64,000 nt of DNA from Methanolobus halotolerans (GTDB lineage Archaea; Halobacteriota; Methanosarcinia; Methanosarcinales; Methanosarcinaceae). The stretch covers positions 1 to 64,000 of the forward strand of contig NZ_PGGK01000006.1 in NCBI RefSeq assembly GCF_004745425.1. The letters run 5' to 3'. The translations under genes and the position numbers were made by a program. Below the pieces are notes generated by a model. That model saw only the letters and a program-made list of their open reading frames with translations, was not told the origin of the DNA and did not search any database. Within the stretch, counting starts at the first letter, position 1, and every line of letters begins with the position of its first letter. Positions 16,830 through 25,394 of this stretch are shown here, piece by piece.

Positions 16830-17795
16830 ATGGACCCCATCGAAAAATATCAATCTCTCTTCATATTAGTATCTGTAACAGTTGGTTTAACTCTTGGCCA
16901 GGTTCCACTTATTCAAAACTATGCTGCTCTTTTTATCGTTCCTTTTCTGATGTTGATGTTATTCGGGATATTTTTGCAGGTCCCCCTCAGTCAATTGAGA
17001 AATTCTTTTAAGAACTGGAGGTTCGCAAGCATAAGCGGGAGCATAAACTTCATATTCAATCCATTGCTGGCCTTTTTCCTCGGTTTCCTGTTCTTAAGGG
17101 ATACACCTGCATTATGGATTGGTTTTATTATGCTCATGGTCACTCCCTGTACTGACTGGTATTTGCTTTTTACAGGGATTGCCAGGGGTAATGTTCCCCT
17201 GTCAGCATCTATTCTACCCATGAACCTGATCCTCCAGTTGATATTGCTGCCAGTATACCTGTTGATCTTTGCAGATACAATTGCAACCATTGATCCTGTC
17301 CTGCTCATGGAAAGTGTGCTTCTTATTCTGTTCATTCCCTTCCTGATGTCTCTTATATCGAAGGTCACTGTGCCAGCAATAAAAGGAGAATACTGGCTTG
17401 AGAAAAAAATATTTCCCAGGCTTGATCATGTACAATTCCTGTTTTTGAACCTTGCGATTATTTCCATGTTCGCTTCACAGGGAGAACAACTTGTTCAGAG
17501 TCCCCTGATACTGCTGAAGCTCATTACCCCTGTATTGCTGTTCTTTGTGATCGTATTCGTTGTGGGGCAGCTAGTCGGGAGGTATCTTGGTTTTTCTTAT
17601 CAGGATACCGCCAGTCTGAATCTGACAACACTTGCACGCAATTCTCCGATAGTGCTTGCTATCGCACTTACGGCCTTTCCGGACGAACCATTGATAGCAC
17701 TGACACTGGTGATCGGTCCCCTGATAGAACTGCCGGTGCTGGGCATCATATCCCACACTCTGCTGAAGATCAGGAAGCGATGGGCATGCGAATGA
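16830..17795 (+). CDS. Acr3/ArsB-type arsenite efflux permease (BASS superfamily)
   Basis: The 321-residue protein has about ten transmembrane helices. The Acr3 signature is visible as LMVTPCTDWYLLFTG, with the conserved cysteine in helix 4, and in the late motif LARNSPIVLAIALTAFPDEPL. Acr3 permeases export arsenite using the proton gradient. The ATG at 16830 follows GCGAGGAA; a TTG 18 bases upstream is less likely. It stands beside a broken ArsR regulator gene (17840-18140), consistent with an ars locus that has lost its control gene. Confidence 0.8.
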   Translation: MDPIEKYQSLFILVSVTVGLTLGQVPLIQNYAALFIVPFLMLMLFGIFLQVPLSQLRNSFKNWRFASISGSINFIFNPLLAFFLGFLFLRDTPALWIGFIMLMVTPCTDWYLLFTGIARGNVPLSASILPMNLILQLILLPVYLLIFADTIATIDPVLLMESVLLILFIPFLMSLISKVTVPAIKGEYWLEKKIFPRLDHVQFLFLNLAIISMFASQGEQLVQSPLILLKLITPVLLFFVIVFVVGQLVGRYLGFSYQDTASLNLTTLARNSPIVLAIALTAFPDEPLIALTLVIGPLIELPVLGIISHTLLKIRKRWACE

Positions 17796-17839
17796 TATCT
17801 GCTGAAAATGGTTTACTGCGAAAGCATCGGGAGCAATGT

Positions 17840-18140
17840 CTAGTTCTTCCTATTCAGGATCGGACGTATTTCCGGTTTTAACCGATAATATGTATATCTG
17901 GAAATTTTGAAAGACTCAGCAACATCGTTCTGTTTCATGATAGAGAGATGATGAGATACAAGGTTCTGTTTCTGCTTTAATACATGAACCAATGCCCCGA
18001 CATAATAATCTTGTTTAAAAACATAATATGCGACTTTAACCTGATAGGATTATTCAGCACCTTAAATACATTGCACAGCCGGTCAATTTCAGCTTCATTG
18101 GCATTGAGTTCATTCTCTAGGTTCTGTTCCCACTCTGTTA
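17840..18140 (-). pseudogene. ArsR-family regulator, truncated and frameshifted
   Basis: The minus strand reads WEQNLENELNANEAEIDRLC and NVFKVLNNPIRLK, then one base must be skipped to continue VAYYVFKQDYYVGALVHVL, KQKQNLVSHHLSIMKQN and SRYTYYRLKPEIRPI, ending in TAG at 17842-17840. That is the winged-helix plan of an ArsR repressor, including the recognition-helix region LVSHHLSIM and the beta-hairpin YTYYRL. The start codon is absent because an IS remnant abuts the 5' end at 18164. It was probably the regulator of the adjacent arsenite permease. Confidence 0.65.
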
Positions 18141-18163
18141 CTATTATAAATCAGGACTGCTCA

Positions 18164-18602
18164 GCTCTGTAGAAAACCTATTTCCTATATAATTTAGGCC
18201 GTAATCGTTTAAAAAGGATAAAAACCCAAAGTGTTAAATTGCTACCGAAAACACAAAGGGGATGTTTAGTGTTTTGAGTAACAAGTACTTAAAGTTTGTT
18301 GATGCAGCGCTAGCTGCATCAGGAAACTCACATTTGCAGATCTACAGTTGTAAGTATTCCAAGAGGAAAAAGATCAAAGGATTCTATCGTAGGAAAATGG
18401 TAAAGGAATTCGATGAAGAACTGTATCATAACAGAAGCCTGGTTGAAACAATGTTCTCAGTACTCAAAAGGAAATATGGAGATAATTTAAAGGCCAGAAA
18501 GTTCAGGAATCAGGTAAAAGAGATTAAAATAAAACAAATAGTAAACAACCTTGGCAGATACAAGGTTGGTTGTTTGATCTAAATGAGGATTTCTACAGAG
18601 CC
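18164..18602 (+). mobile_element. IS deletion derivative with inverted ends
   Basis: A 439-bp element is bounded by GCTCTGTAGAAAACCTA on the left and AGGATTTCTACAGAGCC on the right, imperfect inverted repeats of each other and shared with the MITE at 13305-13435. It carries a single short transposase reading frame (18262-18582). It truncates the ArsR-like gene on its left. A further copy of the right end at 18667-18683 suggests nested insertion or deletion events. Confidence 0.7.
18262..18582 (+). pseudogene. IS5-like transposase with internal deletion
   Basis: The 106-residue frame starts MFSVLSNKYLKFVDAALAAS, the usual N-terminus of this haloarchaeal/methanogen IS group, then jumps to the C-terminal part with KIKGFYRRKMVKEF, NRSLVETMFSVLKRKYGD and KARKFRNQVKEIKIK. 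The final glutamate of the DDE triad (in LVETMFSVLK) is present but both aspartates are gone, so the protein cannot catalyse transposition. AAAGGGG precedes the ATG. Confidence 0.75.
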
Positions 18603-18666
18603 AATATATTCAATAGCTATTAGCACTCTTTGATTTATTCTTACTTTGATTTTCGCCTGAATATCG

Positions 18667-18683
18667 AGGATTTCTACAGAGCC
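18667..18683. repeat. Solitary IS terminal repeat
   Basis: AGGATTTCTACAGAGCC recurs 65 bases beyond the right end of the 18164-18602 element in the same orientation. It is a leftover end from another insertion. Confidence 0.5.
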
Positions 18684-18825
18684 CTACAGAGGAGAATTTA
18701 TTATTCAGTTGACTGCCACCGGGGGGGCAGGCGGTTTTCTGATTGAACATGAAAGTATCCAATCAATATTAGTTTTTTCCAAAAGATTTATAGCATCAAA
18801 AATTCATATTTGCACTGGTGATTAC

Positions 18826-19110
18826 ATGATCCATGAAGAGAGAAGTAAATTATCAGAAAAGACCCTGGACCTTAAAAGAGCGATCGATTCTCTAAAAGAA
18901 GAGCTGGAAGCAGTTGACTGGTATAACCAGAGGGCAGATGCCTGCACCGACGGTAACCTTAAGAAAATATTGATACACAACGCCAATGAGGAAAAGGAAC
19001 ATGCAGCTATGCTTATCGAATGGATAAGGCAGCACGATGAGAACTTCGCCAAAGAACTCAAAGATTATCTTTTCAGTGAAGAAGAGGACATAGCAAGTCT
19101 CGAAGACTGA
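18826..19110 (+). CDS. Encapsulated-ferritin-like (EncFtn) protein
   Basis: The product (94 aa from the ATG at 18826, which follows CTGGTGA) is two helices with the EncFtn pattern KEELEAVDWYNQRADAC and HNANEEKEHAAMLIEWIR, ending DYLFSEEEDIASLED. The conserved Glu in the first helix and the Glu-X-X-His of the second are the iron ligands of EncFtn ferroxidases, which are active as ring decamers inside encapsulin shells. No encapsulin shell gene is present in this window, so it is either an orphan or its shell is elsewhere. A longer frame upstream to 18709 is not supported. The short acidic C-terminal tail might act as a cargo peptide. Confidence 0.75.
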   Translation: MIHEERSKLSEKTLDLKRAIDSLKEELEAVDWYNQRADACTDGNLKKILIHNANEEKEHAAMLIEWIRQHDENFAKELKDYLFSEEEDIASLED

Positions 19111-19281
19111 ATCCTTAACTTTTTTAAACCATTTATTTCATCTACCCATAGTTTGCTTAATTGCGGATATATACCAAGTATCCTGTTAACAGAACAAAAG
19201 TTTAATACTCGTATTTACAAGGTATATGCAAAGAGATTTCTAAAGATGAAAACCGAAACAGGTTCCAGGGAGTAAAGCTGG

Positions 19282-20043
19282 ATGGCAGCGGCTTTGGTAA
19301 CATTTTTCGCGATTATAATCCTGTCACTCATTATCAACAGGATAGCTACGATAGCCCTTACTCTTACAGGCATGTCCAGTGAAGTTGCACGTTTCCAGGC
19401 ACGCTCGGCATTCAGTGGTGCAGGTTATACCACACGTGAATCTGAAAGGATGATGAGTCATCCCATGCGCCGCAGGATTATCATGACGCTAATGCTGGTG
19501 GGAAACGCAGGAATAGTTACGGTCATAGCCTCTCTAATCCTTGTTTCCTTTAATGTCGGAAACACTAGCTGGTTGGGCCAGATCACTACCATCCTTGCAG
19601 GACTGACTGTTCTTCTGGCTTTAACTAAGAGTCGGTGGGTTGATAAACATTTAACCCGGCTTATTAACTTCGCACTTATGAAATGGACCAGTATCGAGAC
19701 AACCGACACTGCAAGCCTGATCTATCTTGGTGGAGATTACCAGGTATCCGAACTTGAGATCGAACCAGAGGACTGGCTGGCTGATAAAACACTTGCTGAA
19801 CTTAATCTGCCCGATGAGGGAGTGCTTGTGCTTGGTATCCAGGAACAAAACGGAGAATATAATGGTACCCCACATGCCTACAGCAAGATGAAAGTGGGTG
19901 ATATCCTTCTGCTCTATGGTAGTGGGAGATCGATACATTCACTGGACATGCGGCGCAAAGGTATAATCGGAGAAGTAGAGCATCAAAAAGCGGTTATGAA
20001 GCAAAAGCAGATAATAGAGGAACAAATGGAAGAAGAGAAATAA
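19282..20043 (+). CDS. Membrane protein with C-terminal TrkA-C (RCK_C) domain
   Basis: The 253-residue protein has about four N-terminal transmembrane segments (residues 5-30, 68-90, 98-115) with a QARSAFSGAGYTTRESE loop between the first two. It ends in a soluble TrkA-C domain at about 150-235: YQVSELEIEPEDWLADKTLAELNL, GVLVLGI and MKVGDILLLYGS. TrkA-C domains bind small ligands or nucleotides and regulate ion transporters. The transported species is unknown. The ATG at 19282 follows CAGGGAG at about nine bases. Confidence 0.75.
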   Translation: MAAALVTFFAIIILSLIINRIATIALTLTGMSSEVARFQARSAFSGAGYTTRESERMMSHPMRRRIIMTLMLVGNAGIVTVIASLILVSFNVGNTSWLGQITTILAGLTVLLALTKSRWVDKHLTRLINFALMKWTSIETTDTASLIYLGGDYQVSELEIEPEDWLADKTLAELNLPDEGVLVLGIQEQNGEYNGTPHAYSKMKVGDILLLYGSGRSIHSLDMRRKGIIGEVEHQKAVMKQKQIIEEQMEEEK

Positions 20044-20066
20044 ACTGATAAAGGAAATGTGACTTC

Positions 20067-20289
20067 ATGAATCCACCAAGTCAAAGAAAAGATGAATTGT
20101 TTCTTTGAATCTGACAGGCTCGCACTCAGATCCTGGACACATGAGGATAAAACGGAATTGAGGACAATAAATTCAGCTCCTGCTGTGATGGAATACTTCA
20201 CCGGGATTCTGATTTCTGAAGAAAGTGATATGCTAGCTGATAAGATCAAAAATGGATATTATGGAGAAGAGATGGCTTATACCGGATGA
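20067..20289 (+). pseudogene. GNAT acetyltransferase, frameshifted and truncated
   Basis: From an ATG at 20067 (with GGAAATGTGA just upstream) the frame reads MNPPSQRKDELFL; one extra T then shifts into ESDRLALRSWTHEDKTELRT, INSAPAVMEYFTG and so on, ending in TGA at 20287-20289. This is the first third of a RimJ/RimL-type N-acetyltransferase; the acetyl-CoA-binding region is missing. It follows the TrkA-C gene by 24 bases. Confidence 0.65.
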
Positions 20290-20458
20290 CCAGAAGTGAA
20301 TTTGCAAAAAGCAAATATACAGCTAACAACCAGGTAAAACATCTTTTTTTTGAGAATATGCCTTTGATTATTTTAAACGCATATCCAATTATAATGCCAT
20401 TAAAATAATCATTGCAAATAAAATATCGTATTGTTCGTACAATTAAGAACGGTTTAGG

Positions 20459-20640
20459 TTATATACAAAAATGACCTACTATAAAATGCGAGCATGGGTC
20501 GCTCGCACATTTTAGACCGAAATTTACGGGATATGGGGATATCTCGGATTCGTAAGGAAAGAGGCGCCGGAAGCGTGGTGGTTTATCAGGTGCCTCATCC
20601 CACCTTATGAACATGGCAAAAAAAGCTGTTATCCTATAAA
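20459..20640 (+). ncRNA. Candidate structured RNA (novel)
   Basis: A TATA box TTATATAC (20459-20466) is followed 25-30 bases later by three successive hairpins: AAAATGCGAGC/GCTCGC-ATTTT (20483-20513, 7-base loop), CGGGATAT-GGGG-ATATCTCG (20527-20546), and GAGGCGCC/GGTGCCTC (20561-20568 with 20589-20596). The second and third stems are complete only if one G-U pair each is allowed on the plus strand; the minus strand would have A-C mismatches. That points to a plus-strand RNA. No known family was recognised. The remainder of the 20290-20784 gap shows no gene; a 75-codon minus-strand frame overlaps this RNA and is judged spurious. The 3' end is unknown. Confidence 0.45.
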
Positions 20641-20784
20641 AGCCGTTTCCACTAATGATTATTCTGTCCTTTAAAGGAAAGTTCAATGTCTTTTTTCATA
20701 AATAATTTCCGATATGGCTTTTATAAATACTTTCATAGCCTTATTGATATAAAATAACATTTCAGCTTAATCTCATTTAGCTCG

Positions 20785-22269
20785 TTACATAGATTTTCCT
20801 CGTGCAAGTGAGGCAAAAACCCCTGCAATACAAAGTATAGCGAACAGAATAAATGCATACTGCAGACTTGCAGTGAACTGCGGGTAGTATTCAGGCGTTA
20901 TCATGACAGGACCAGTGACAATAGCAAGAATCATCATCGCAACACCCATTGAAAGCATCTGTCCAAGCAGCCTCATGGTCCCGGTCATGCCTGATGCCAC
21001 ACCGTAGAATCTTTTATCGACCGAGCTCATGATTACGTTGGTGTTCGGAGAGGAGAAGAATCCGAATCCAGTTCCCAGCACCAAAAGAGCAATCATCATG
21101 TACCATACAGGAGTTGTCCCTGTAACAAAAATGAGAAGGAAGAGTCCGGTTGCAGTGAGTCCCATGCCTGCCGATGCAATCAAACGTGGTTCGACCTTAT
21201 CAGAGAGCCTTCCAGCAATCGGCGATATCATAGCCTGGACAACTGGCTGCACTATCAGGATCAATCCGGCGCTTTGGGGTGTGAAACCTTTAGTGTACTG
21301 CAGATCCAGACTCAGGAGAAAAGTCACTGCGAAAGTCGCACTGTAGCTGATGAGCGCAGACAGATTAGAAAGGGCAAAGACCCTGTTCCTTGTAAGAAGC
21401 CTGATATCAAGGACCGGGGAGAGTATCTGCATCTCATAAAAAGCAAAGAGTATCACTCCGGCGATACCTGCTACCATAAGAGAAACTCCTTTTAGATCAG
21501 GAAGGACTGAAAGACCGTACATAACTGAGATTACAGCCAGGCCATAGAGCACTGATCCCGTTAGGTCAAAACGCTCACCACTGCACTCTACCCACTCACC
21601 TTTGAGTTTCCAGATAATCAGGAGAATTGTAGAGACCCCTATAGGAACGTTTACCAGGAAGATACTCCTCCAGCCAAGATGCTGTGTCATCAGCCCTCCT
21701 ATGAACGGGCCGGATGAAAGACCGATGTAGACTGCTGTGATATAGATGCCAAGGGCTGTACCCCTCTCTCCGGGCGGGAAGACCGAAGTGACTATAGCTA
21801 GCCCGGTTCCGAAGATCATAGCACTTCCCAGACCCTGGACAACCCTGATAGATATGAGAGTCTCCGTAGAAGGGACCATGGTCATTGCCAGGGATGCAAT
21901 GGTGAAGATAGTTATACCGTAGAGAAAGACCTTTTTTCTTCCGTAAATATCAGCGATCTTACCGAAGGGTACAAGAAACACCGCTGAAGATAGCAGGTAA
22001 GCGGTCGCGACCCAGGAGAGGGCAATCGCATCCATATGGAACTCTGCACCTATTGTCGGCAGTGCGATATTAACTGCAGAGCCATCAAAAGGAGTTATGA
22101 AACCGGCGAGTATGGCAATAAGAAGTACGATCTGTTTTTCCGTTCTGTGGACGGAGGTATCAGGAGTCTGGCAGATCCCCGGTTCTTCAGAAGGTATCAG
22201 AGTATTCTCTGCAGATGGTCCGGTGTCACTTGTTTTTCTTACCATGTACATCACTGATTGCAAGTTCAT
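20785..22269 (-). CDS. DHA2-family (EmrB/QacA-like, 14-TM) MFS drug efflux transporter
   Basis: This 494-residue major-facilitator protein has about 14 transmembrane helices. Family motifs are PFDGSAVNIALPTIG in helix 1, the motif-A loop GKIADIYGRKKVFLYG, and motif C-like GLSSGPFIGGLMTQHLGWRSIFLVNVPIG, which is the antiporter-type signature of DHA2 pumps. It exports lipophilic drugs or cations in exchange for protons; the substrate is unknown. A hydrophilic N-terminal tail of about 45 residues precedes helix 1; later starts are possible (ATG codons at residues 7 and 9). A palindrome flanks its promoter at 22275-22306. Confidence 0.9.
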   Translation of the reverse strand: MNLQSVMYMVRKTSDTGPSAENTLIPSEEPGICQTPDTSVHRTEKQIVLLIAILAGFITPFDGSAVNIALPTIGAEFHMDAIALSWVATAYLLSSAVFLVPFGKIADIYGRKKVFLYGITIFTIASLAMTMVPSTETLISIRVVQGLGSAMIFGTGLAIVTSVFPPGERGTALGIYITAVYIGLSSGPFIGGLMTQHLGWRSIFLVNVPIGVSTILLIIWKLKGEWVECSGERFDLTGSVLYGLAVISVMYGLSVLPDLKGVSLMVAGIAGVILFAFYEMQILSPVLDIRLLTRNRVFALSNLSALISYSATFAVTFLLSLDLQYTKGFTPQSAGLILIVQPVVQAMISPIAGRLSDKVEPRLIASAGMGLTATGLFLLIFVTGTTPVWYMMIALLVLGTGFGFFSSPNTNVIMSSVDKRFYGVASGMTGTMRLLGQMLSMGVAMMILAIVTGPVMITPEYYPQFTASLQYAFILFAILCIAGVFASLARGKSM

Positions 22270-22274
22270 CGTTT

Positions 22275-22306
22275 ACTGAATCTTTAAAATATAAATAGTA
22301 TTCAGT
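22275..22306. promoter_or_regulatory. Inverted repeat flanking the efflux-pump promoter
   Basis: ACTGAAT (22275-22281) and ATTCAGT (22300-22306) form a perfect 7-bp inverted repeat with an 18-base AT-rich spacer that includes a minus-strand TATA-like element (TTTATATTTT, about 22284-22293). A repressor bound here would cover the core promoter of the efflux gene. The half-sites differ from those at the MarR and lon genes. Confidence 0.45.
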
Positions 22307-22492
22307 TTTCTTGTTTTGAATAAAATTAAGGTCAGCAGATAAAATCGAAGCTATGTTCCAGGTATGCTTTTGAAAAACCCCAGAAAAATGGCAGGAGCAC
22401 GATAAGGAAAACAGACCCCGATATCTCTAAAGTCTGTAAAAAAAGAGATTGTGGCCCCTGTCAGGCCAAAAACGATTCCTTCATCTGTCTGT

Positions 22493-24889
22493 TCAGATGG
22501 GAGGTACGGATGCACAGGTATTTCCGATATATGGCGCAATCGGTTTTTGAAGATTTATGTTCAGGGCCTCTTTCAGAACATCTTCAATTGTCTCTACAGG
22601 TACGAACCTGAGTTCATTCCTGACATCTTCAGGCACATCTTCCAGATCCCGCTCGTTCTCTTTTGGCAGGAGTACCTTTTTGATACCGGCTCTGTGAGCT
22701 GCCAGCACTTTCTCTTTTATGCCACCCACAGGCAACACAGCACCGCTTAGTGTGACCTCGCCTGTCATGGCAAGTTTCGGGTCAACCGCTTTACCTGTGA
22801 TCAGGGACGTAAGAGCAGTAAAGAGAGTCACGCCTGCTGAGGGACCATCTTTTGGAGTTGCTCCCGAAGGCACATGGATATGGATATCACTTGCAGTGAA
22901 GTCAAAGCTGCTGGTAGTGGTTGCAAGCCGTGACCTGACAAGGCTCAGAGAGATATGAGCCGACTCTTTCATCACATCTCCAAGCTGACCTGTAAGCGTG
23001 AGATTACCTTTTCCGGGCATGAAAGTGCCCTCTATGAAAAGGATATCTCCTCCCACAGGTGTCCAGGCAAGTCCTGTAACCACACCGGGCACGTTATCTT
23101 TTCTGGCCTCGTCCTGCCGGATCAGTTCTTTTCCAAGGATCTCCTTGAGCATATCAGCCTTTACCACGTATGAGAGTTCAGCCTTTCCTGAGACAATCTT
23201 CTCGGATACGAATCTTGCAGTCTTTGCAAGCTGCTTCTTAAGACCTCTGACCCCTGCTTCACGAGTATATTTATCGATGATAGTTTTCAGAGCATCATCT
23301 TCTATCCTCAGATCGTCCGCATCAAGCCCATGCTCCTCACGTATAACGGGTAGTATATGATCTCTTGCGATTGCAAGCTTTTCATTCATGGTGTAACCTG
23401 ATATTTCGATAATCTCCATTCTGTCAAGAAGCGGCCCGGGTATAGTTGCCAGAGAGTTGGCTGTGGCTATGAACAGTACTTCAGACAGATCATATTGGAC
23501 CTCCAGATAGTGATCCGAGAATGTGCTGTTCTGCTCCGGGTCAAGGACTTCCAGAAGTGCACTTGCAGGGTCTCCTGAGTAGGAAGCCGAGAGCTTGTCG
23601 ATCTCATCCAGAATGAAGACCGGGTTCTTTGTGCCTGCCTTTTTTATACCCTGAACTATCCTGCCTGGCATGGCTCCGACATATGTTCTTCTGTGTCCCC
23701 TGATCTCTGCTTCGTCCCTTACACCACCAAGGCTCACACGGACATACTCCCTTCCAAGGGCGTCCGCGATACTCTTTCCAAGACTTGTTTTCCCGGTTCC
23801 GGGAGGTCCTGTAAACAGTATGATCGAGCCCTGTTTCTCACTTTTAAGCTTCATGACAGCAAGGTGCTGGATGATTCTCTCTTTGACCTTTTCAAGTCCG
23901 TTATGGTTGCTCTCAAGCACATGACGGGCTTCGGTAATATCGATGCTCTTTTTCTCTTCTATTACCCATGGAAGGTCAACCAGAATATCCAGATAATTCC
24001 TGATAACATGGTTTTCAGGATTATGATTGCCTCCAGTTTCGAGTTTCTTCAACTCAGAGAGTGCTTTCTTTTTAACTTCATCTGGCATTTCTGAGTTTTC
24101 GACTCTGTCTCTGTATCCTCCTTCACCTGAAACAGGATCGTCGTTCTCATTGAGCTCTTCCTGGATCACCCTAAGTTGTTCTCTGAGCATCGCTTCTCTG
24201 TGCGACTTATTCACCTTCTCAGCAACCTTTTTTGCAACATCTAACTGAACATTGATGTTCTCTTTCTGGTTTGTCAGAACAAAGAGGAAAGTGAGGTAAC
24301 GTTCACGAACGGAAACTGTTTCCATAAGGTCCTGTTTATCTTTCAGCTCTATGGGCATGAATGGCATAACGTAACCCATTATCTTGTCAATGGAATCCAT
24401 CTTGTCGATCGGCTTGACAAACTGTTCCGAGCTCTGGAAACGGTCACTTATATCATGAATTGTCTTTTTTACATCTGCTATGAGCTCCTCCTGGAGTTCA
24501 TCATCTAGATCATCGATGTCAGGAACAGGCTCATATGCTGTATAGAACACTCCCTCTTTTTTGTACAGGGAAACAGATCCCACTCTCTGGATAGATCTCG
24601 CAGAAACCATGTATCCTTTATCAGCGGGTTGAACAAACATCACTCGAAGTAGGTTTCCTGTTCTGTAAAAAGCATCTTCTGAAAGATCAGAGGGTTCCGT
24701 ACCACTCTTTACAGTCAACCCAATTACATATGCAGATCCATCATTTTTAACTTTATTTAAAAGTGTTTCTCCGGTGGTTCTGTCAACCAGGAATTTGGTC
24801 TGACTTTTAGGGTAAATAACTGTTTCAAAGAGCGGTATCGCAATACTTTCTTTACTCTCTCTGTTGTTAGTGGTTTGTTGTGAATACAT
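22493..24889 (-). CDS. lon: ATP-dependent protease La (bacterial-type LonA)
   Basis: The 798-residue protein has the LonA architecture: N-terminal substrate-binding domain (about 15-210), coiled-coil linker, AAA+ module with Walker A GPPGTGKT and Walker B FILDEID, the sensor region ATANSLATIPGPLLDR, and a C-terminal protease domain with catalytic Ser in DGPSAG and Lys in GGIKEKVLAA. Archaea usually have the membrane-anchored LonB form; this one lacks membrane segments and carries the bacterial N-domain. It degrades misfolded or regulatory proteins. It is transcribed in the same direction as the upstream MarR gene, with a TTAG-N5-CTAA site in its leader. Confidence 0.93.
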   Translation of the reverse strand: MYSQQTTNNRESKESIAIPLFETVIYPKSQTKFLVDRTTGETLLNKVKNDGSAYVIGLTVKSGTEPSDLSEDAFYRTGNLLRVMFVQPADKGYMVSARSIQRVGSVSLYKKEGVFYTAYEPVPDIDDLDDELQEELIADVKKTIHDISDRFQSSEQFVKPIDKMDSIDKIMGYVMPFMPIELKDKQDLMETVSVRERYLTFLFVLTNQKENINVQLDVAKKVAEKVNKSHREAMLREQLRVIQEELNENDDPVSGEGGYRDRVENSEMPDEVKKKALSELKKLETGGNHNPENHVIRNYLDILVDLPWVIEEKKSIDITEARHVLESNHNGLEKVKERIIQHLAVMKLKSEKQGSIILFTGPPGTGKTSLGKSIADALGREYVRVSLGGVRDEAEIRGHRRTYVGAMPGRIVQGIKKAGTKNPVFILDEIDKLSASYSGDPASALLEVLDPEQNSTFSDHYLEVQYDLSEVLFIATANSLATIPGPLLDRMEIIEISGYTMNEKLAIARDHILPVIREEHGLDADDLRIEDDALKTIIDKYTREAGVRGLKKQLAKTARFVSEKIVSGKAELSYVVKADMLKEILGKELIRQDEARKDNVPGVVTGLAWTPVGGDILFIEGTFMPGKGNLTLTGQLGDVMKESAHISLSLVRSRLATTTSSFDFTASDIHIHVPSGATPKDGPSAGVTLFTALTSLITGKAVDPKLAMTGEVTLSGAVLPVGGIKEKVLAAHRAGIKKVLLPKENERDLEDVPEDVRNELRFVPVETIEDVLKEALNINLQKPIAPYIGNTCASVPPI

Positions 24890-24924
24890 TATTAATCACT
24901 TGATATTATCATAAGTATTTAGTT

Positions 24925-24937
24925 TTAGTTAACCTAA
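24925..24937. promoter_or_regulatory. TTAG-N5-CTAA palindrome upstream of lon
   Basis: TTAGTTAACCTAA, between the MarR stop and the lon start, is an inverted repeat similar to the one at the MarR promoter (25395-25409). It may be a second binding site for that regulator. Confidence 0.35.
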
Positions 24938-24954
24938 TTATGCGGCAGAAAAAA

Positions 24955-25374
24955 TTATCTCACTTTTTGCAGAATCCATATAAGAGTATCCACATCTTTC
25001 TCGTCCAGTGAACCTGCCATCCTTTCAATAAGTTTAAACAACGCGGCCTCTTCGGAACGGGCCAGAGTCTGCCCTTTATCGGTCAGACGTATGTAAAATA
25101 TCCGGCCGTCATCAGAGGATTTTTCTCTGTATACGCATTTCATTTTAACGAATTTGTTGATCATCTCTGTAATTGTGGGTTTTGAGTTTCGGGTAATCTT
25201 TGCAAGCCCGCTGAAAGTCACTTCCCCATGTTCGTCGATCATTCTCAGGTACTCTATCTGCTTCACAGTGATGTCCGGCAATCCACATTCAGAGAATAAG
25301 TCAGAAGAGCATTCGCTTTTGATTCTAAGAAGGTTTTCAAAGACTATATATAAATGCTCCTTTTTCTCTATCAT
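24955..25374 (-). CDS. MarR-family transcriptional regulator
   Basis: A winged-helix regulator of 139 residues with LPDITVKQIEYLRMIDEHGE, the recognition region ITRNSKPTITEMINKFV, and wing residues SSDDGRIFYIRLTDKGQTL. I place the start at the ATG at 25374, because a TATA box (CTTTATAATT, about 25407-25416 on the minus strand) and a palindrome (25395-25409) lie just upstream; a GTG at 25434 would put coding sequence across both. It is followed by lon and the DHA2 efflux gene on the same strand, a common layout in which MarR represses its own gene and an exporter. Confidence 0.85.
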   Translation of the reverse strand: MIEKKEHLYIVFENLLRIKSECSSDLFSECGLPDITVKQIEYLRMIDEHGEVTFSGLAKITRNSKPTITEMINKFVKMKCVYREKSSDDGRIFYIRLTDKGQTLARSEEAALFKLIERMAGSLDEKDVDTLIWILQKVR

Positions 25375-25394
25375 ATCTTCATCCGGGCTGTTAG

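Noticed and set aside
20459-20686. 75-codon minus-strand reading frame downstream of the efflux gene
   Set aside because: It covers the hairpin-rich RNA candidate, lacks a ribosome-binding site and has no recognisable domain; a fortuitous frame is more likely.
22351-22539. 62-codon minus-strand frame overlapping the end of lon
   Set aside because: It runs across the lon 3' end in another frame, has no start signal and no protein-like motif.
23369-24248. Several plus-strand frames inside lon
   Set aside because: All are shadows of the lon reading frame, whose catalytic motifs are complete.
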